A stretch of 64,000 nt of DNA from Acephala macrosclerotiorum (GCA_014904845.1 MU119233.1:1-64000), one strand, 5' to 3'; positions 36,448 through 49,191 are shown, counted from the first letter of the stretch. Numbers and translations: made by a program. Notes: generated by a model from the sequence alone, not told the origin.

Positions 36448-38652
36448 AGGCCCCCCCCCTCCATATCGGCCACCCCCCATGTCGGCCACTTTTTACACCA
36501 AAAATCGCGATTTTTACCCCCTACCAACTCTATTAAATGTTTATAAAATCAAATAAAATTAAAAATATGTATTCTTTATATATAAACTAGAAAAGTTACT
36601 AATTTTTATTTTAATTTTTAATTTTTAATTTACATATAATTTATATACAAATTTTAAACATTAAAAATTTATAAATAACTTTTTAAAATATTAATAAAAA
36701 AAGTTAATTTTTTCTTTAAAAAATACGCTTTATTAGTGCAGTTTCAAATTTTTAATATATAAAATTTTCTATTAATAGTTTTTTTTTTTTTTAAATTAAA
36801 ATTTAAAAAATCTCTATATAAAATTTTATATGAAAATTTTTGATTTTTAATTAAAAAAAAGTTATTATTAATCGAAATTCTTATATATTGTATATATGAA
36901 TATATTATAATATAAAATATATTAAATTGTTTTTTTAAATTTCTTTTATTAATTTTTTTTTAGTTTATTTTTATAAATATATAAAAATTATTTAAAAAAT
37001 ATAAATAAGAATTATTTAATAAAATGTTTTTAAAATAACTTTAAATTTTAATAAATTGTACTTTTATATATTAAAAATATAAAACAAAAAAGTTTTTATA
37101 ATTATATAAATTTTTGATTGAATAATTTTTAATTATAAAAAGTAATCAATATAAGAAATAATCGATATAAAGAGAAAAGATTTTATCTCGCGCTATACTT
37201 TACTTTGAACAATTTGAACTTTAAAATAATATAAACGATTTAAATTTATAAATGAGTTTTTATTTGAATCGATTTATCGACGCGAATAAAAGTGTTTTTT
37301 TTTTATAATTTTTTTTATATATAATTAAAATTGTTTTACAAGAAAATTTATAAAAAGTTTTATAAAAAAATTTAAATTATAAAACATTAAATACTAAAAA
37401 TAATATATTTTAGTATTTTTTAATATAAAAACGTAATTTAATTTTTTTTTTAAAATATTATATATTATTATATACGAATTTCGTTTATATTTACGTTTAT
37501 TATTATTTAATATAATATAAAATAAAAAATTAAAAACGATTTTTACTTGTAAAAAACTTTTAAATCTCGTGATTATTTTTACGCCGTTTATTAATAATCG
37601 AGAACTTATTTCGATTTTCGAGTTTAAAAATAAAATTTTACGATTTAAAAATAATTTTTTATAAAATATATTAAATTAAATTAAAATTTACAAAATATAA
37701 AAATAAAAATTATTATATTTTAATTTTTAACGTTTAATTAATTTAAAAATATTTTAAATATTTTAAATAAATAAAATTATTATTAATTAAATTTAAAAAT
37801 ATTAATAATTTTACGATTTTATTTATTTATTTATTATAATTATAAAATATATTAAAAATATATTTAAATTAATAATTATTATATAATTTAAATTAAAATT
37901 ATAAAATATTATAAATTGTAATTATATTTATTAATTAAAATTTTTTTTTATAATAAATATAATTTTAATATAAAAAACGAACATTTTAAAAAAAAAAAAT
38001 TTAATATAAAATTTTTATTAATTTATTTTTATTATTTTTTATTGTTTAATAATTTTATATTATAAATTTCGAAATAATTTAAAACAATTATAAAAATCGT
38101 ATTTTTAATTCGTATATATAATATAATTATAAAAATTTATTTTATTTTATTAAATATATTAAAATTCGTATTTTTAATTTATAAATTATTATATTAATTT
38201 TTTTTTAAAAAAATAATAAATAATAAAATTTAATTAAATATATTAATAATATATAAAAACGTATTATTAATTTATTAAAAATAATAAAAAAAAAATTTAT
38301 AAAAACGTTATTATAAAAAATTATTAAATTATTAAAATTTTAAATATTTAAAATAAAAACGTTTTTTTAATAAAAATTTTATTTTATTAAAAAAAATCTT
38401 TTTATTATTAATTATTAATATTATATTTACAATTATATTTATAATATATATTTTAAATTAATTATAATAATAATTATTAATTAAAATTCAATATAATTAT
38501 AAATTTAAATTATTTATAATTATTTATAATATTTATTATTATTACGTAAAAGTATTATTAACGAATAAAAAAAAATTAAAATTAAAAATCGATATTTTTA
38601 ATATAAAAAATAGCTCAAAGTAAAAAGTAGCACAAGGTTAAAAGCAAAGACT
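36448..38652. mobile_element. RIP-degraded TA-flanked DNA transposon (2205 bp), one end intact
   Basis: Imperfect inverted ends of about 70 bp lie at 36448-36515 and 38584-38652, flanked by TA at 36446-36447 and 38653-38654. The left end is C-rich and looks undamaged (runs of nine and six C, two copies of TCGGCCAC). In the same orientation most mismatches on the right end are C in the left copy and T in the right copy, the RIP signature. The interior is nearly pure AT and no transposase could be read. Length and TA target site fit a Tc1/mariner-pogo-type element. Confidence 0.7.
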
Positions 38653-38654
38653 TA

Positions 38655-39369
38655 TTACCATTCCCCGAGGGAAATCAAAGAAAACGGCTTATTTTACATC
38701 CGTATAATCCGCTGGATTATATCAATTCACGGAAATGCAAACGGTGCGAGCGCTCGTCGTTTAAAGCGTATATTCCCAGGCTCGTTCGTGCCCTGGTCGA
38801 GGTTGGACAGTACGCAGGCTTGGCTTCGTCACGCATAATGCGAGGAATTCCTTGAATCGAGGATTTCGTTGCGAGGACCAATCAGACCTTTTGCTTCGTT
38901 TCTGTGCACTATTCCCTAGATTCTCTGAATACAGCTAGGTAAAGTGAGTTGAATACAGAGGAAGACTCTATATAGCATGGCAAGATAGATGGCAGACGGC
39001 AGATTTGTAACAATCGTCATAGATTTACTGCTCATTTTGGTTCTATTTTCGATTGTGCAATATGAAGTGAATTTCAACCCATTATCGTCGGATTCACCTC
39101 TCGTCCAGTCTCGGTCGAACATGCGGAGATTTCTATCAATTGGGAGGGCAAAAGGAGTGGTATTGATGCCTAATCCGCCCTTCTAGCTAAGTGGGAATGC
39201 TCCCTTAAGAAGGTGCTCTCACCGGTGCATCCAGACCAACCTAGACCGCGCATATGAGCCAATGCGTGATCAAGCATGCGGCTTCATGCTAACATCGCAC
39301 GATATCTCAGTGCATTGGCCTCGAATACCACCTAATTACGAGATATCAACTGACAATTCTGACAATTTC
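38655..39369. other. Intergenic, nothing recognised
   Basis: Normal composition; the short frames at 38916-39122 and 38989-39186 lie on opposite strands over each other and show no family features. Confidence 0.4.
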
Positions 39370-39372
39370 TTA

Positions 39373-39991
39373 CGAGCCGGGTTTCATAGGTCTGTGCTCT
39401 ACAGGGCATCAGAACAGCAAAACATCAACTGCATGTCTAATTGATAATTTAATTAGGAGTTGACTACCCATAGCGCTTCACAAACACATTGATCCAATGC
39501 TCTTGCTTCAAAATAAGCTTATTTATCCAATTTTGCGGTATAGCTTCCCATTTCTCCAAAATTGCTTGCCTTATCTCTGCCTCAGTAGTAAATTGGTGCA
39601 ACCGTCTATAAATGGCCTGCTTAATCCACCGCTAGTACTTTTCTATTAGATTCATATTGGGTGAAGTAGATGAGTGAAGTATGAGTATAATGCCGTGTTT
39701 TGTTCGAAACCGCTAGCAGTAATTAGTAGTTGATTTTTCGAATAGTGCTTTCACTAATCTTATATCGGTTTATAAAAGTGTAAATAAACACTTTTTTAAA
39801 CCAGTACAATTGGCGGATTGCTTCTTTGTATTTAGTTCGTATTTCATCGCCTTTCTTATGCTGAAAATCAAGTAATGGTAGAGTATTGAGAGTCATAATG
39901 ATTATTGAGGTGTTTTTTGGTGTTTTTGGTGTTCCTAAAAAATTAGGCAGTAAAATGCCTTGTAGAGCACAGACCTATGAAACCCGGCTCG
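39373..39991 (-). mobile_element. Internally deleted Tc1/mariner element (about 620 bp)
   Basis: Near-perfect inverted repeats of about 37 bp lie at 39373-39409 and 39955-39991 (outer end CGAGCCGGGTTTCATAGGTC), with one mismatch. The flanks read TTA on both sides (39370-39372, 39992-39994), compatible with a TA target. The interior, read on the minus strand, joins an N-terminal helix-turn-helix-like start (39896, MTLNTLPLLDF...) directly to the C-terminal end of a Tc1-type transposase: a remnant of the S-P-N-M-N-L-I-E catalytic Glu motif near 39670, then TEAEIRQAILEKWEAIPQ. The catalytic middle is missing and stops are present, so it is non-autonomous. Confidence 0.85.
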
Positions 39992-39994
39992 TTA

Positions 39995-40483
39995 CGGCGC
40001 TGGAGTTTGAAGCTTTACCATCTCTCACTCTCTTTCCACCTCAAACTTTCTTCAATATCTAGTAACCTAACGCTTGACACTACAACCACTCACAATGACG
40101 TCCTTAATCTACCCCACCTTCCCCCGTAATACAGCACCTCAATACCGCTATTACAGCTAGCGTCACAAATTCCGAAATATTGTTAAGTAAGGCAATAGAA
40201 ACAACAACGCAGGTCGACAATACTACATTCGTATCCAATGCAAAAAGGGGTCTGCAAGCATCGAGGATGAATTGGTTGGATCGCAGATAAAAATTATTTC
40301 TCGTACAAGCTTTGATCCCTGTACTTGCCTTGATTCTCGTACCAACCCCAATTCTTGTCCTAGTCCTGTGTCCTATGCCAGTCCCAATTCTCGTACTAAC
40401 CCCAGTTTCGTGGCAATTCAAGCCCCACGTCCGCCTGTTCTGTAAAGCATTTTGATCTTTTCCTAATTACTTTTGTTACACTA
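39995..40483. other. 3' flank of the Ca2+-ATPase gene with short imperfect repeats
   Basis: No gene. Around 40310-40405 a phrase similar to ATTCTCGTACCAACCCCA recurs two to three times imperfectly, giving a spurious Thr/Arg/Gly-rich minus-strand frame. Confidence 0.45.
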
Positions 40484-43400
40484 CTAGACTATTACACTTT
40501 CTCTACGCCTGACACGGCTCACCAACGCCTCGCTTGAGCCTTCCAATGCCCGGACTCGTCTTACCAAGAATCCATCAGGTATAAGACGCATGACGAAGCC
40601 AAAGGGGATACATAACACGCCTAGCACAACGGAAATGGCCCATTGGGCCCCGGTGAGACGCGTCACTGAAAAGGTCTCTCCACCGATGAAGATGATTAAG
40701 ACTTGGACACCGATCATGATTGTGGTGATAGTGATGAAGAGATAGTTGCGGAACAGGCCCTCCAGGACATTGAATTTGTTGTCAATTCGACGATTACTGT
40801 TAGAATAGAAGTCAATCATTAAGAAACCAATTTGCCATCTTGCTTGGCGGAGGGATAGAATAGACATACTTATACATATTGAAAATATTCATCCACACAT
40901 ACGCATTAAACACCACCGTTCGCAGCTGCGCCAGTTCTAGATTTGTATGATAATTCAGTATCGTCGCGCCTCCGAAATGGAGAATGAGTGTGACGGCTAA
41001 CTGATAAGCGCTCTGTCCAAAAATCATCTTCCACATCGGGATAGTGATAAGCGGCGCTGACCTGGGATCAGGCTTCTTATCTAGAATGGTGGGTGTAGGA
41101 GGATCTGTTGCGAGTGCGAGAGCGGCCATTGTGTCTTGGAAGAGGTTGATCCACATCAACTGAACAGCGGTGAGGACTGATGTCTCAGTCGAGCTAGCTA
41201 TTGCGGAGACGAAGGTGAGCATTACAGAGGTAATGCTAACTGTGATCTGGAACTGCACACAAGGGTCAGCTAAGTTAGGCTTGAGACCAGGAGATCAGAT
41301 GGTATATATTAGATGGGATATTTATACCTGTAAGAACTTTTTGACTGCGTCGTTGACTGCTCGACCCCACATAATGGCTTTGACAATCGAAGAAAAATTG
41401 TCGTCCATCAAGACGATGGAAGAGGCCTCTCGTGCAACCTCGGTGCCGGAAATACCCATTGAAAGGCCAATATCAGCTGCTGCCAAAGCAGGAGCATCAT
41501 TGGTCCCATCGCCCGTCACTGCGACTATCTCTCCCAACTCCTTCAGCCGCGCTACTAGGATTCGTTTGTCGTCTGGACTAGACCTTGCTAGGACCTTCAG
41601 ATGAGGAATAATTCGATCCCTCTCCTCTGTGCTTAGGGCCCTGAACGCGGAGCCTTCCATGGCAATGTCACCATTAGCAGCCATAGCAGAAGGCGTAGAA
41701 GAAAGAATACCACATTCTTTCGCAATCGCTTTGGCAGTCAGAATGTTGTCTCCTGTGACCATACGCACAGTCGCGCCTGCCTTGAGACAGGCCTGCACTG
41801 CCTCTTGAGCACCTTCACGAAGTGGGTCACGAATGCCAACGAGGCCAAAAAAGACAAGATCTTTGATGATGTCCTCGAAGACAACCTCGCCATCTTCCAT
41901 GATCTTGGCCCCGGGCGGTGGCCATTGCTCAAAATTGCGATACACTAAGCTAATAGTTCGAAGTGAATGTGACGCATAGCTGCTGATGATCTGGTTCAAA
42001 TATTCAACATTATCCGGGAGCAAATTGGTATCCCAGACCCCTCCCTCCGTGGAGGATTGTGAGATTCTCGTGCACTTTCGTAGCAGAACCTCTGAGGCAC
42101 CCTTGACATATAGTCTATGCATGCCGTCGAGCTCAACAATGGTTCCCATGCATTGGCGTTTAGCATCAAAGGGAACCAATTGGACAATCTTCATTTTCGA
42201 GCGCTCGATGCTCAAGGGTCCAATCCCTAAATGGTTCCGAGCAAAGCTGAGAAGGGCTGTCTCTGTCTGCGACCCGATGAAAGTTTGCTGACCATTTTCA
42301 CCTAGACCTTCAAAGGCTGTAGAGTTGGCGACGATTGACTGCTTGAGCATTTCCTTTATGTCGTCGATTAAACCATTTCTGATGAATCCACCTACGGGAA
42401 CTCCAACAGCAGCAGAAGCGGCACTGATCTCCTGTGGAGAAGCTACGCCCGGGTCTACTGCGGTTTGAGACACCTTAAGGCTGTCATTGAAGAGCTGACT
42501 ATTACAAACGACTCCGGTGACTACTTTCATCTTGTTCTGCGTCAGCGTACCGGTCTTGTCGGAGCAAATGCTCGTAACATTGCCCATTATTTCACAAGCC
42601 TTTAGCTGTCGGACAAGGTTATTGTCCTTCAGCATTCTGTTGGATGCGAAGGCTAGCGCAAGCGTTACTGCCAGAGGGAGCCCTTCTGGAACAGCGATAA
42701 CGAGAACAGTGAGCGATATGATGAGAATATTGAGAAAGTTTTGGCCCTTTTGTGTAGAGGAATGCGTGTTGCGTGGAAGTTGTGCCAGGAATTTGATGAA
42801 TAGAACGACAAACAGGAGCACAGCTGCTATAAAACCGAACCAAGCAATGGCTTTGGCGAGTCTGTTGAGCTTGGCTTGCAAGGGAGTGAAACTGGGTTCG
42901 TCTTTAAGAGACATCAGGATCCTGCCATAGTTGGAGTTCGTGCCAGTTGCCGTGACGAGAAAGGTTCCTAGGCCCTCGGCGACCTTAGATCCTGAAAAGA
43001 TGAAGGGATCCAGTTTCATCTTGAGGGTAGTTGCATCTCCTTGTTCCATTTCCTTTTCCTGTTGCTGGCTGGTCGTGGCTTGGAACACTTCTTCTGCAGC
43101 ATGCTTGGGCAAGAGGTGTGACTCGCCGGTCGTTGACGACTCGTCGCATCTGACATTGTAGCCATCAATGAATATCCCGTCGGCAGGGATCACATCTCCC
43201 GGCTCGAGATGTACAACGTCCCCCACAAGTACGTCGGAGATGGGGAGTATCTGAGACTTCCCTGACCTGATGACTTTCACTGTGCGATCTTGCTGCTTCT
43301 TGTTGAGCTTGGCAAACTGCCGTTCTTTCTCCCAATCGCTGATAGAACCCACCAGCACTATAATGACAATGGCTACGAGAATTGCAACTCCCTCGACCCA

Positions 43401-44024
43401 CTCTATTGGTGGGTTACTTGGTGTGTGAACGGTCCCGAAGGCCTGGTAAAACCCAACAGCCAGTGACACTGCTGCTGCTGCCGTCAAGAAGAATAATACA
43501 AAGTCATTATAAGCCATCCACATCAGCTGAAATATGTTCAGTGGCTTTTTGGTAGGAAGTGTATTATCGTGAAAGACCCGTTTTCTGTCCGCAAATGCCC
43601 CGTCATGCGGCCTCCCCAATGCTGTCCATGTTGATGTCGCTCTGGTAGTGGCAATGGCAGTCGGCGCCCAAGCTTCTTCTTCTTCTTCTTCTTCTTTCGA
43701 AGTCCTTATCGCTGAATCTCTTGGTATCGGAGTATGATTTGTGCCATCGACGACCTCGATATCATTTAGAACCGTCTCTTCCGAGCTCAACCCGCAGCGA
43801 CGGTCGGTTCGCAATCCCTTTTCTAGCCCAGCAAGACCACCAAGCGCGCAAAACTCCGCCAAGCTTTTATCGGGAGTCACAAGCTTGCCCAACTCCTCAG
43901 GTGAGAACCCAAATTTGTGCCTCTTTTCCTTTGTCTTGGCGTCGTGCCCGGCGAGCCCTGGGCCATAACGAGTCGACTTCACAGCCGCGCCCCCGCCGTC
44001 CTTGATCAATTCCGCGTTGTTCAT
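40484..44024 (-). CDS. P-type IIB Ca2+-ATPase, PMC1-like, copy A (1130 aa, 3 exons)
   Basis: Pumps Ca2+ out of the cytosol, in fungi usually into the vacuole, at the cost of ATP. Exons 44024-41328, 41252-40870, 40796-40484. Key motifs in order: TGES actuator loop (about 299-302), PEGLP in helix M4 (446-450, with the Ca2+-binding Glu), phosphorylation motif DKTGTLT (D489), KGASE nucleotide-domain motif (about 641), MVTGDN (755-760) and TGDGTND (837-843). N935 and D939 in helix M6 (WINLFQD) complete the IIB single Ca2+ site. A Glu run (about 111-117) encoded by GAA/GAG repeats lies in the N-terminal cytosolic part. The C-terminal tail is short, with no obvious calmodulin-binding helix, as in fungal members that carry regulation in the N-terminus. 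Head to head with paralogue B at 45149, sharing a 1.1 kb promoter region. Confidence 0.95.
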
Positions 44025-44465
44025 TGGTAATCTTGTTTGTGTCGGAGAGGTCGGCGTCGTATCTTCGCTCTATGAGGGTGTGTTCGTGGAGTCAATCTGA
44101 TTCTGGTTCTGATGTTCAGATAGATGGACCTGCATAGTGGCAGGGAGGGGAGAGAGTTCGGAGAGGTAGAGCAGCCGTATTTTTGACTGCCTTGAGGAAT
44201 AACAGTAGGCAGAACGCTGATTCCAATGCTCTTACTGTGTGTCGATTTCATAAAATATGTGGCCGTAGTAGCCAAGGCCATTGGGATAAGTTCGATGGTG
44301 GCCATTATTAGTAGAGTTGGTGTCGTTTTCCAGTGTGGCTATGCTAAGGGGCTATGTTAGGGGGTGGACGCAGTCGGTGGTCGCTCGGCGGCTATCTTGC
44401 AAGCCTGATAAGCCCAAGCGAAAACAAGGCGTGTTGTACGTGACGCGCTAGATAAGATCCAGATA

Positions 44466-44664
44466 TAAAAAAAAATTTAAAAAAAAAAATTATATTTTTT
44501 ATATATTTTTTATTATTTTTAATTGTTTTAAATATTATTAATTATTAAAATTTATATTTAATATTATATATTAATAAATATTTATAATATTTTAATTAAT
44601 ATTAAATAATAAAACCCGTTATAAAATTATAAGATATTATAAATCGTAATATTTAAAATAATGC
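44466..44664. repeat. Small RIP-like AT-rich island between the ATPase genes
   Basis: About 200 bp of nearly pure A/T with sharp borders inside normal-composition DNA. It resembles the large blocks in composition and is probably a fragment of a mutated repeat. Confidence 0.65.
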
Positions 44665-44835
44665 GGAGTGTTACCAAAGGCCGTGCGCTGGTGCGCTGGT
44701 GCGTTAGCCCAAAAACTTTAAAAAATAGCGTGTTTGAGATGTTACTGAGGTGCAGTAACTGCACGCGATTTCGCTAGGGTATTTGCCAGCCACTGGATCC
44801 CCCATAGGCCCGTAATAAGGCACCATTGGGGAACA

Positions 44836-44842
44836 CAGCCTC
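44836..44842 (-). promoter_or_regulatory. Candidate calcineurin/Crz1 response core (GAGGCTG)
   Basis: CAGCCTC on the plus strand, about 310 bp upstream of the copy B start and 810 bp upstream of the copy A start. GAGGCTG is the core of the yeast Crz1-bound element. The match is short, so weight comes from its recurrence upstream of the exchangers. Confidence 0.35.
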
Positions 44843-45148
44843 ATCAAAGCTTTGGAAGAAAATGTCCAGGTCTTATCATTCATTTATCATCATATCATTA
44901 TCAGTATGCGGCGTACCATCTCCCGGACAACTAAACCTCACTCTGTTCAATCCACCTTCTCCGACTTCGCGTAATGACAGAAGCACAAGATACTCCGTGT
45001 CCCTCAATACCAAAGTCTCATCCTGTTGCGACGCAGAGACAACGCGCCCCGACAATAACCATTGTCACTTCCGCTGTCAGTATCCCTCAAAAGCTGGCTC
45101 TACTCTACCTTACCCTTCCATAGTCAGCGGTTGTCTAACTAGTCGTGC

Positions 45149-48100
45149 ATGATCCAGGGAGACCAAGAGCCTTCGCCGAGCTCGGATCTCTGTCCACAAC
45201 CGCAGATCTCATCTGCGCCAAGCAGTCCGCTGCTCACCGTCGAGTCAATGTCTCCCTCGCCCCATAATCTCTCACCTACTTGCACAAAGAGTAGTACTTC
45301 TCAAGATCCTGGAACCTTTCTCGCTATCCCAGGTCCATACTCGAGACGAGAATCAATCGACCACCCACATTCAGTTTCCTCTTATGGTGGAGAGACTTTG
45401 AGGCAGACCTCTACGATATCTGACTATGGCGGGACACGGAGGGGTTCTGGCACGTCACTAAGTGAGCTTGGACACGATTCTAACCTTTTGGTAATGCATC
45501 CTGAGGAAGAAGATGAAGACGATATCAAAGAAAATCCATTCGCATTGTCGCCAAAGGCCCTTTCCATACTGGTTGATTCCAAGAGTATTGCGGCGTTTCG
45601 TGCTGTGGGTGGACTTAGGGGCATTGTACATGGGCTGCGAACAGATAGCAGTAGCGGATTAAGTTTGGATGAAGGGTGCCTGGATGGAATCGTATCGTCG
45701 GGCGTTGTCACCACGTCGACAAACCCAAGGCCTCTGAACTATAGGACTTTCTCCTTAGTCAAGCCTAGATGCCCTGCTCGATCTTCACTTGGACAACTCA
45801 CGAGTTCTGAGCTGTATGTTGATAGGAAACGGGTATTCGGGGAGAACCGTCTTCCGGAGAAGAAAACGAAGGGCGTCCTCGAGATCATGTGGATAACCTT
45901 CAATGACAAGGTGCTGATTATACTCACTATCGTTGCAGCCGTTTCGTTGGCTCTGGGTCTATACCAGGACTTTGTACAAAATGACGATGGACCAAAAGTT
46001 AGGTGGGTTGAAGGAGTGACTATTATGGTCGCAGTCATCATCGTTGTTGTCGTTGGATCCTTGAACGATTATCAGAAAGAGCGCCAGTTTATCAAACTCA
46101 ACAAGACGGTAAGCAATCCCCAGTATTGTGAGAGCAATAGGCAACTGATACTCGCTCTAGAAAGACGACCGCGTAGTGAAAGCCATTCGGTCAGGAAGGT
46201 CTATGGAGATTTCGGTATACGATATCCTAGCTGGAGATGTGTTGCATATCGAACCAGGCGACTTACTACCTGCGGATGGGGTTTTCATTTCCGGTCACAA
46301 TGTTGTCTGCGACGAGTCATCTGCCACCGGCGAATCTGATCAAATGAAGAAGACGCCAGGAGATGAGGTAATGGCTCACATCGAAGCAGGAGCAAGCACC
46401 CATAAACTTGATCCGTTTATCATCTCTGGGAGCAAAGTACTGGAAGGAGTAGGCACGTACGTGGTTACGGCCGTTGGGGTACACAGCAGCCACGGAAAGC
46501 TGATGATGAGCTTCGCGGCCGAGAACGAACCGACACCGTTGCAGACAAAGTTGAATATCCTTGCAGAACAGATTTCTAAAATCGGCTGTGCCATCGCTCT
46601 GCTCCTCTTCACCGTGCTCTTGATCAGATTCATAGTCCAGCTTCCGGGAAACACAGGCACGCCATCTCAGAAAGTGCAAGAGTTTTTACAGATCTTGATC
46701 GTTTCTGTCACGATTATTGTTATTGCAGTTCCAGAGGGTCTGCCACTGGCTGTCATCTTGGCGCTAGCTTTCGCAGTCACAAGGATGCTAAAAGACAATA
46801 ATCTTGTCAGGGTACTCAGAGCATGCGAAGCTATGGGCAATGTAACGAGTGTGTGTACTGATAAGACCGGCACTCTCACACTGAACAAGATGACTGTGGT
46901 GGCAGGGACATTGAGCACTGGCTTTCGTTTTGCAGATGCTGAAGACGCGCTTCATCAGAATCAAGAGCGAGGGAACCAAGGACCTTCTGCAAGTGATGCA
47001 GCTGACGTCCCGGTTAGCACACTTGCCTTGCGCCTTTCTACAGAGACCAAGAAACTCCTTGTGCAGTCTATTGCTATCAATTCCACGGCCTTTGAAAGCC
47101 GAGAAGATGGGAAACAGACATTTATTGGCTCTAAAACTGAGACGGCTTTACTCTCATTCGCGAGTACGTTTCTAGGCATGAGGCCGGTCAGCGAGGAACG
47201 TGCAAATGCTGACATCGTTCAAATGATTCCTTTCGATTCTCGTAGGAAGTGTATGGCATCGGTAATCAGAATCTCCGACTTCCACTACCGAATGTTTGTG
47301 AAAGGAGCCCCAGAGATTTTACTGCGCCAATGCACTCACGTTGTCGCTGATGTTACAGAGCCTCTCAAGGTCACAGAATTGACCAACCTCGACTCGCTAA
47401 CTCGAACTATCGACACATACGCCACCAAGTCGCTACGCACGATTGCCATCGTCTACCGTGACTTCAGGTACTGGCCACCATTTGAGGCCAAGACTATGCC
47501 AGATGATCCAAAGGAAGCAATCTTTGAAGACGTATTTCAAGAAATGGCGTTCGTTGGCGTGGTCGGGATCCGTGATCCAGTCAGATTCGGTGTGAAAGAA
47601 GCCGTTGCTCAATGTCAGCACGCTGGTGTATGTGTGAGGATGGTCACAGGTGACAGTGTTAAAACTGCTGTAGCTGTCGCTCAGGAATGTGGGATTTACA
47701 CTCCAGGCGGTCGCGTCATAGAAGGACCTGAATTTCGAAAGCTTTCCAGCATGCAAATGAATCAGATTATACCAGAGCTCCAGGTCCTTGCTCGTTCAAG
47801 CCCCGAAGACAAGAGAATCCTGGTAAAGAGATTGAAAGATCTCGGGGAAACCGTAGCTGTCACCGGCGATGGTACGAATGATGGACCAGCTTTGAAAACA
47901 GCTGACGTCGGTTTCTCGATGGGGATTACAGGTACTGAGGTTGCAAAGGAAGCATCGTCAATAGTCCTTATGGATGACAATTTCGCATCTATCGTTAAGG
48001 CTCTACAATGGGGCAGGACAATCAACGACGCGGTGAAGAAGTTTCTACAGGTTGGTCTAAAGTTCCCGTGCAAGATTGCAGAATGTCTGGCTGATGAATC

Positions 48101-49191
48101 GGTCATTTGTCTAGTTCCAACTTACCGTCAACGTCACTGCAGTAATTCTTACGTTTGTGTCCGCGATAGCCAGTAATAAGGAGGAACCTATCCTTACTCC
48201 TGTTCAATTATTATGGGTAAACCTTATCATGGACACATTCGCTGCACTCGCCCTAGCCACGGACCCGCCGGCTCCCAGCATCCTAGATAGGAAACCAGAT
48301 CCCAGATCGACTCCATTAATTACTTTGACAATGTGGAAAATGATTATCGGCCAGGCGATATATCAGCTGACTGTAACCCTGGCCCTCAACTTTGCTGGTA
48401 ATGAGATACTGGGCTACAAAACGGACGCGGAGAAGAGCAATTTGGAAACGCTGGTCTTCAATATTTACGTCTGGATGCAGTTCTTCAACCAGTACAAGTA
48501 AGTTCTATAATGGGCTCCCCAAGGAGGAATTGCAGGAATCTCAAGCTTACAATTTGCCAGCAATCGTCGTCTCGACAACAAGTTCAACATCTTCGAAGGC
48601 ATTCACCGTAACTACTTCTTCATTGGAATCAACATTATCATGATTGGTGGACAGCTACTTATAGTGTTCTTCGGCGGAGAAGCCCTCTCTACTGAACCTC
48701 TCAACGCCACGCAGTGGGGCATCTCCCTCGGCTTAGGAGCATTATCACTCGTTGTCGCAGTCATCGTCCGCTTAATCCCAGATGAGCTCATCCACAAGTT
48801 CATGCACAAAATATTTCCACGAACCCACGCACCATACATCAAAATCAGCAGGAACCCCCGCTTCAGATGGAACGATACGATCGAAAATGTTCGTGATGAG
48901 CTCGGTTTCTTCAAATCAATTCGCGGTCGACACTGGAACGGCTTTTTCGCCTCTCGGGATGGCCCTCGAACACCACTTCTATCCTCTGCTGAAGACATGA
49001 ACTCTGATTATTCGGACAGCCCAGGAGAACTCGCTGATGGACTAAATACTCGAAATTCCTCTCCCAGTCGTGGGGCACTTTCAAGATCGACTTCAGCCTT
49101 GGCTCCAGCTACGGTAATGGCAGGAGTCATTGCCGGAAGTATTGCAGGATGGAACCCTCGAGAGATAAGCAGCACCGAAAATGACTCGTGA
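45149..49191 (+). CDS. P-type IIB Ca2+-ATPase, PMC1-like, copy B (1287 aa, 4 exons)
   Basis: Same function class as copy A. Exons 45149-46108, 46161-48050, 48115-48497, 48561-49191. The last two introns fall at the same codons as both introns of copy A, and the exon between them is 383 nt in both genes; the first intron (after KLNKT) is unique to B. Motifs: TGES (about 376-379), PEGLP in M4 (about 511-515), DKTGTLT (D554), KGAPE (about 701), TGDGTND (888-894), N986 and D990 in M6. Two deviations from the usual IIB sequence are seen: MVTGDS instead of MVTGDN (about 814-819), and TNDG instead of TNDA after the hinge motif. Compared with A it has a Ser/Pro-rich N-terminal extension and a C-terminal tail of about 140 residues beyond the last helix, suggesting different regulation. 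The start could also be the ATG at 45248. Confidence 0.94.

Larger units (their letters stand above)
44025..45148. other. Divergent promoter region of the two Ca2+-ATPase genes
   Basis: Holds the 5' flanks of both ATPase genes, an AT-rich insert (44466-44664), 2.6 copies of a 9-bp unit GTGCGCTGG near 44683-44705, a 15-bp palindrome GTGCAGTAACTGCAC at 44750-44764, and Crz1-like cores at 44836-44842 (GAGGCTG on minus) and 44348-44354 (GGGGCTA). A minus-strand frame 44305-44021 overlaps the copy A start and could be an upstream frame or chance. Confidence 0.55.

Noticed and set aside
44021..44305. 94-codon minus-strand frame upstream of ATPase copy A
   Set aside because: Overlaps the main start codon in another frame and has no family features; may be a leader frame but is not supported.
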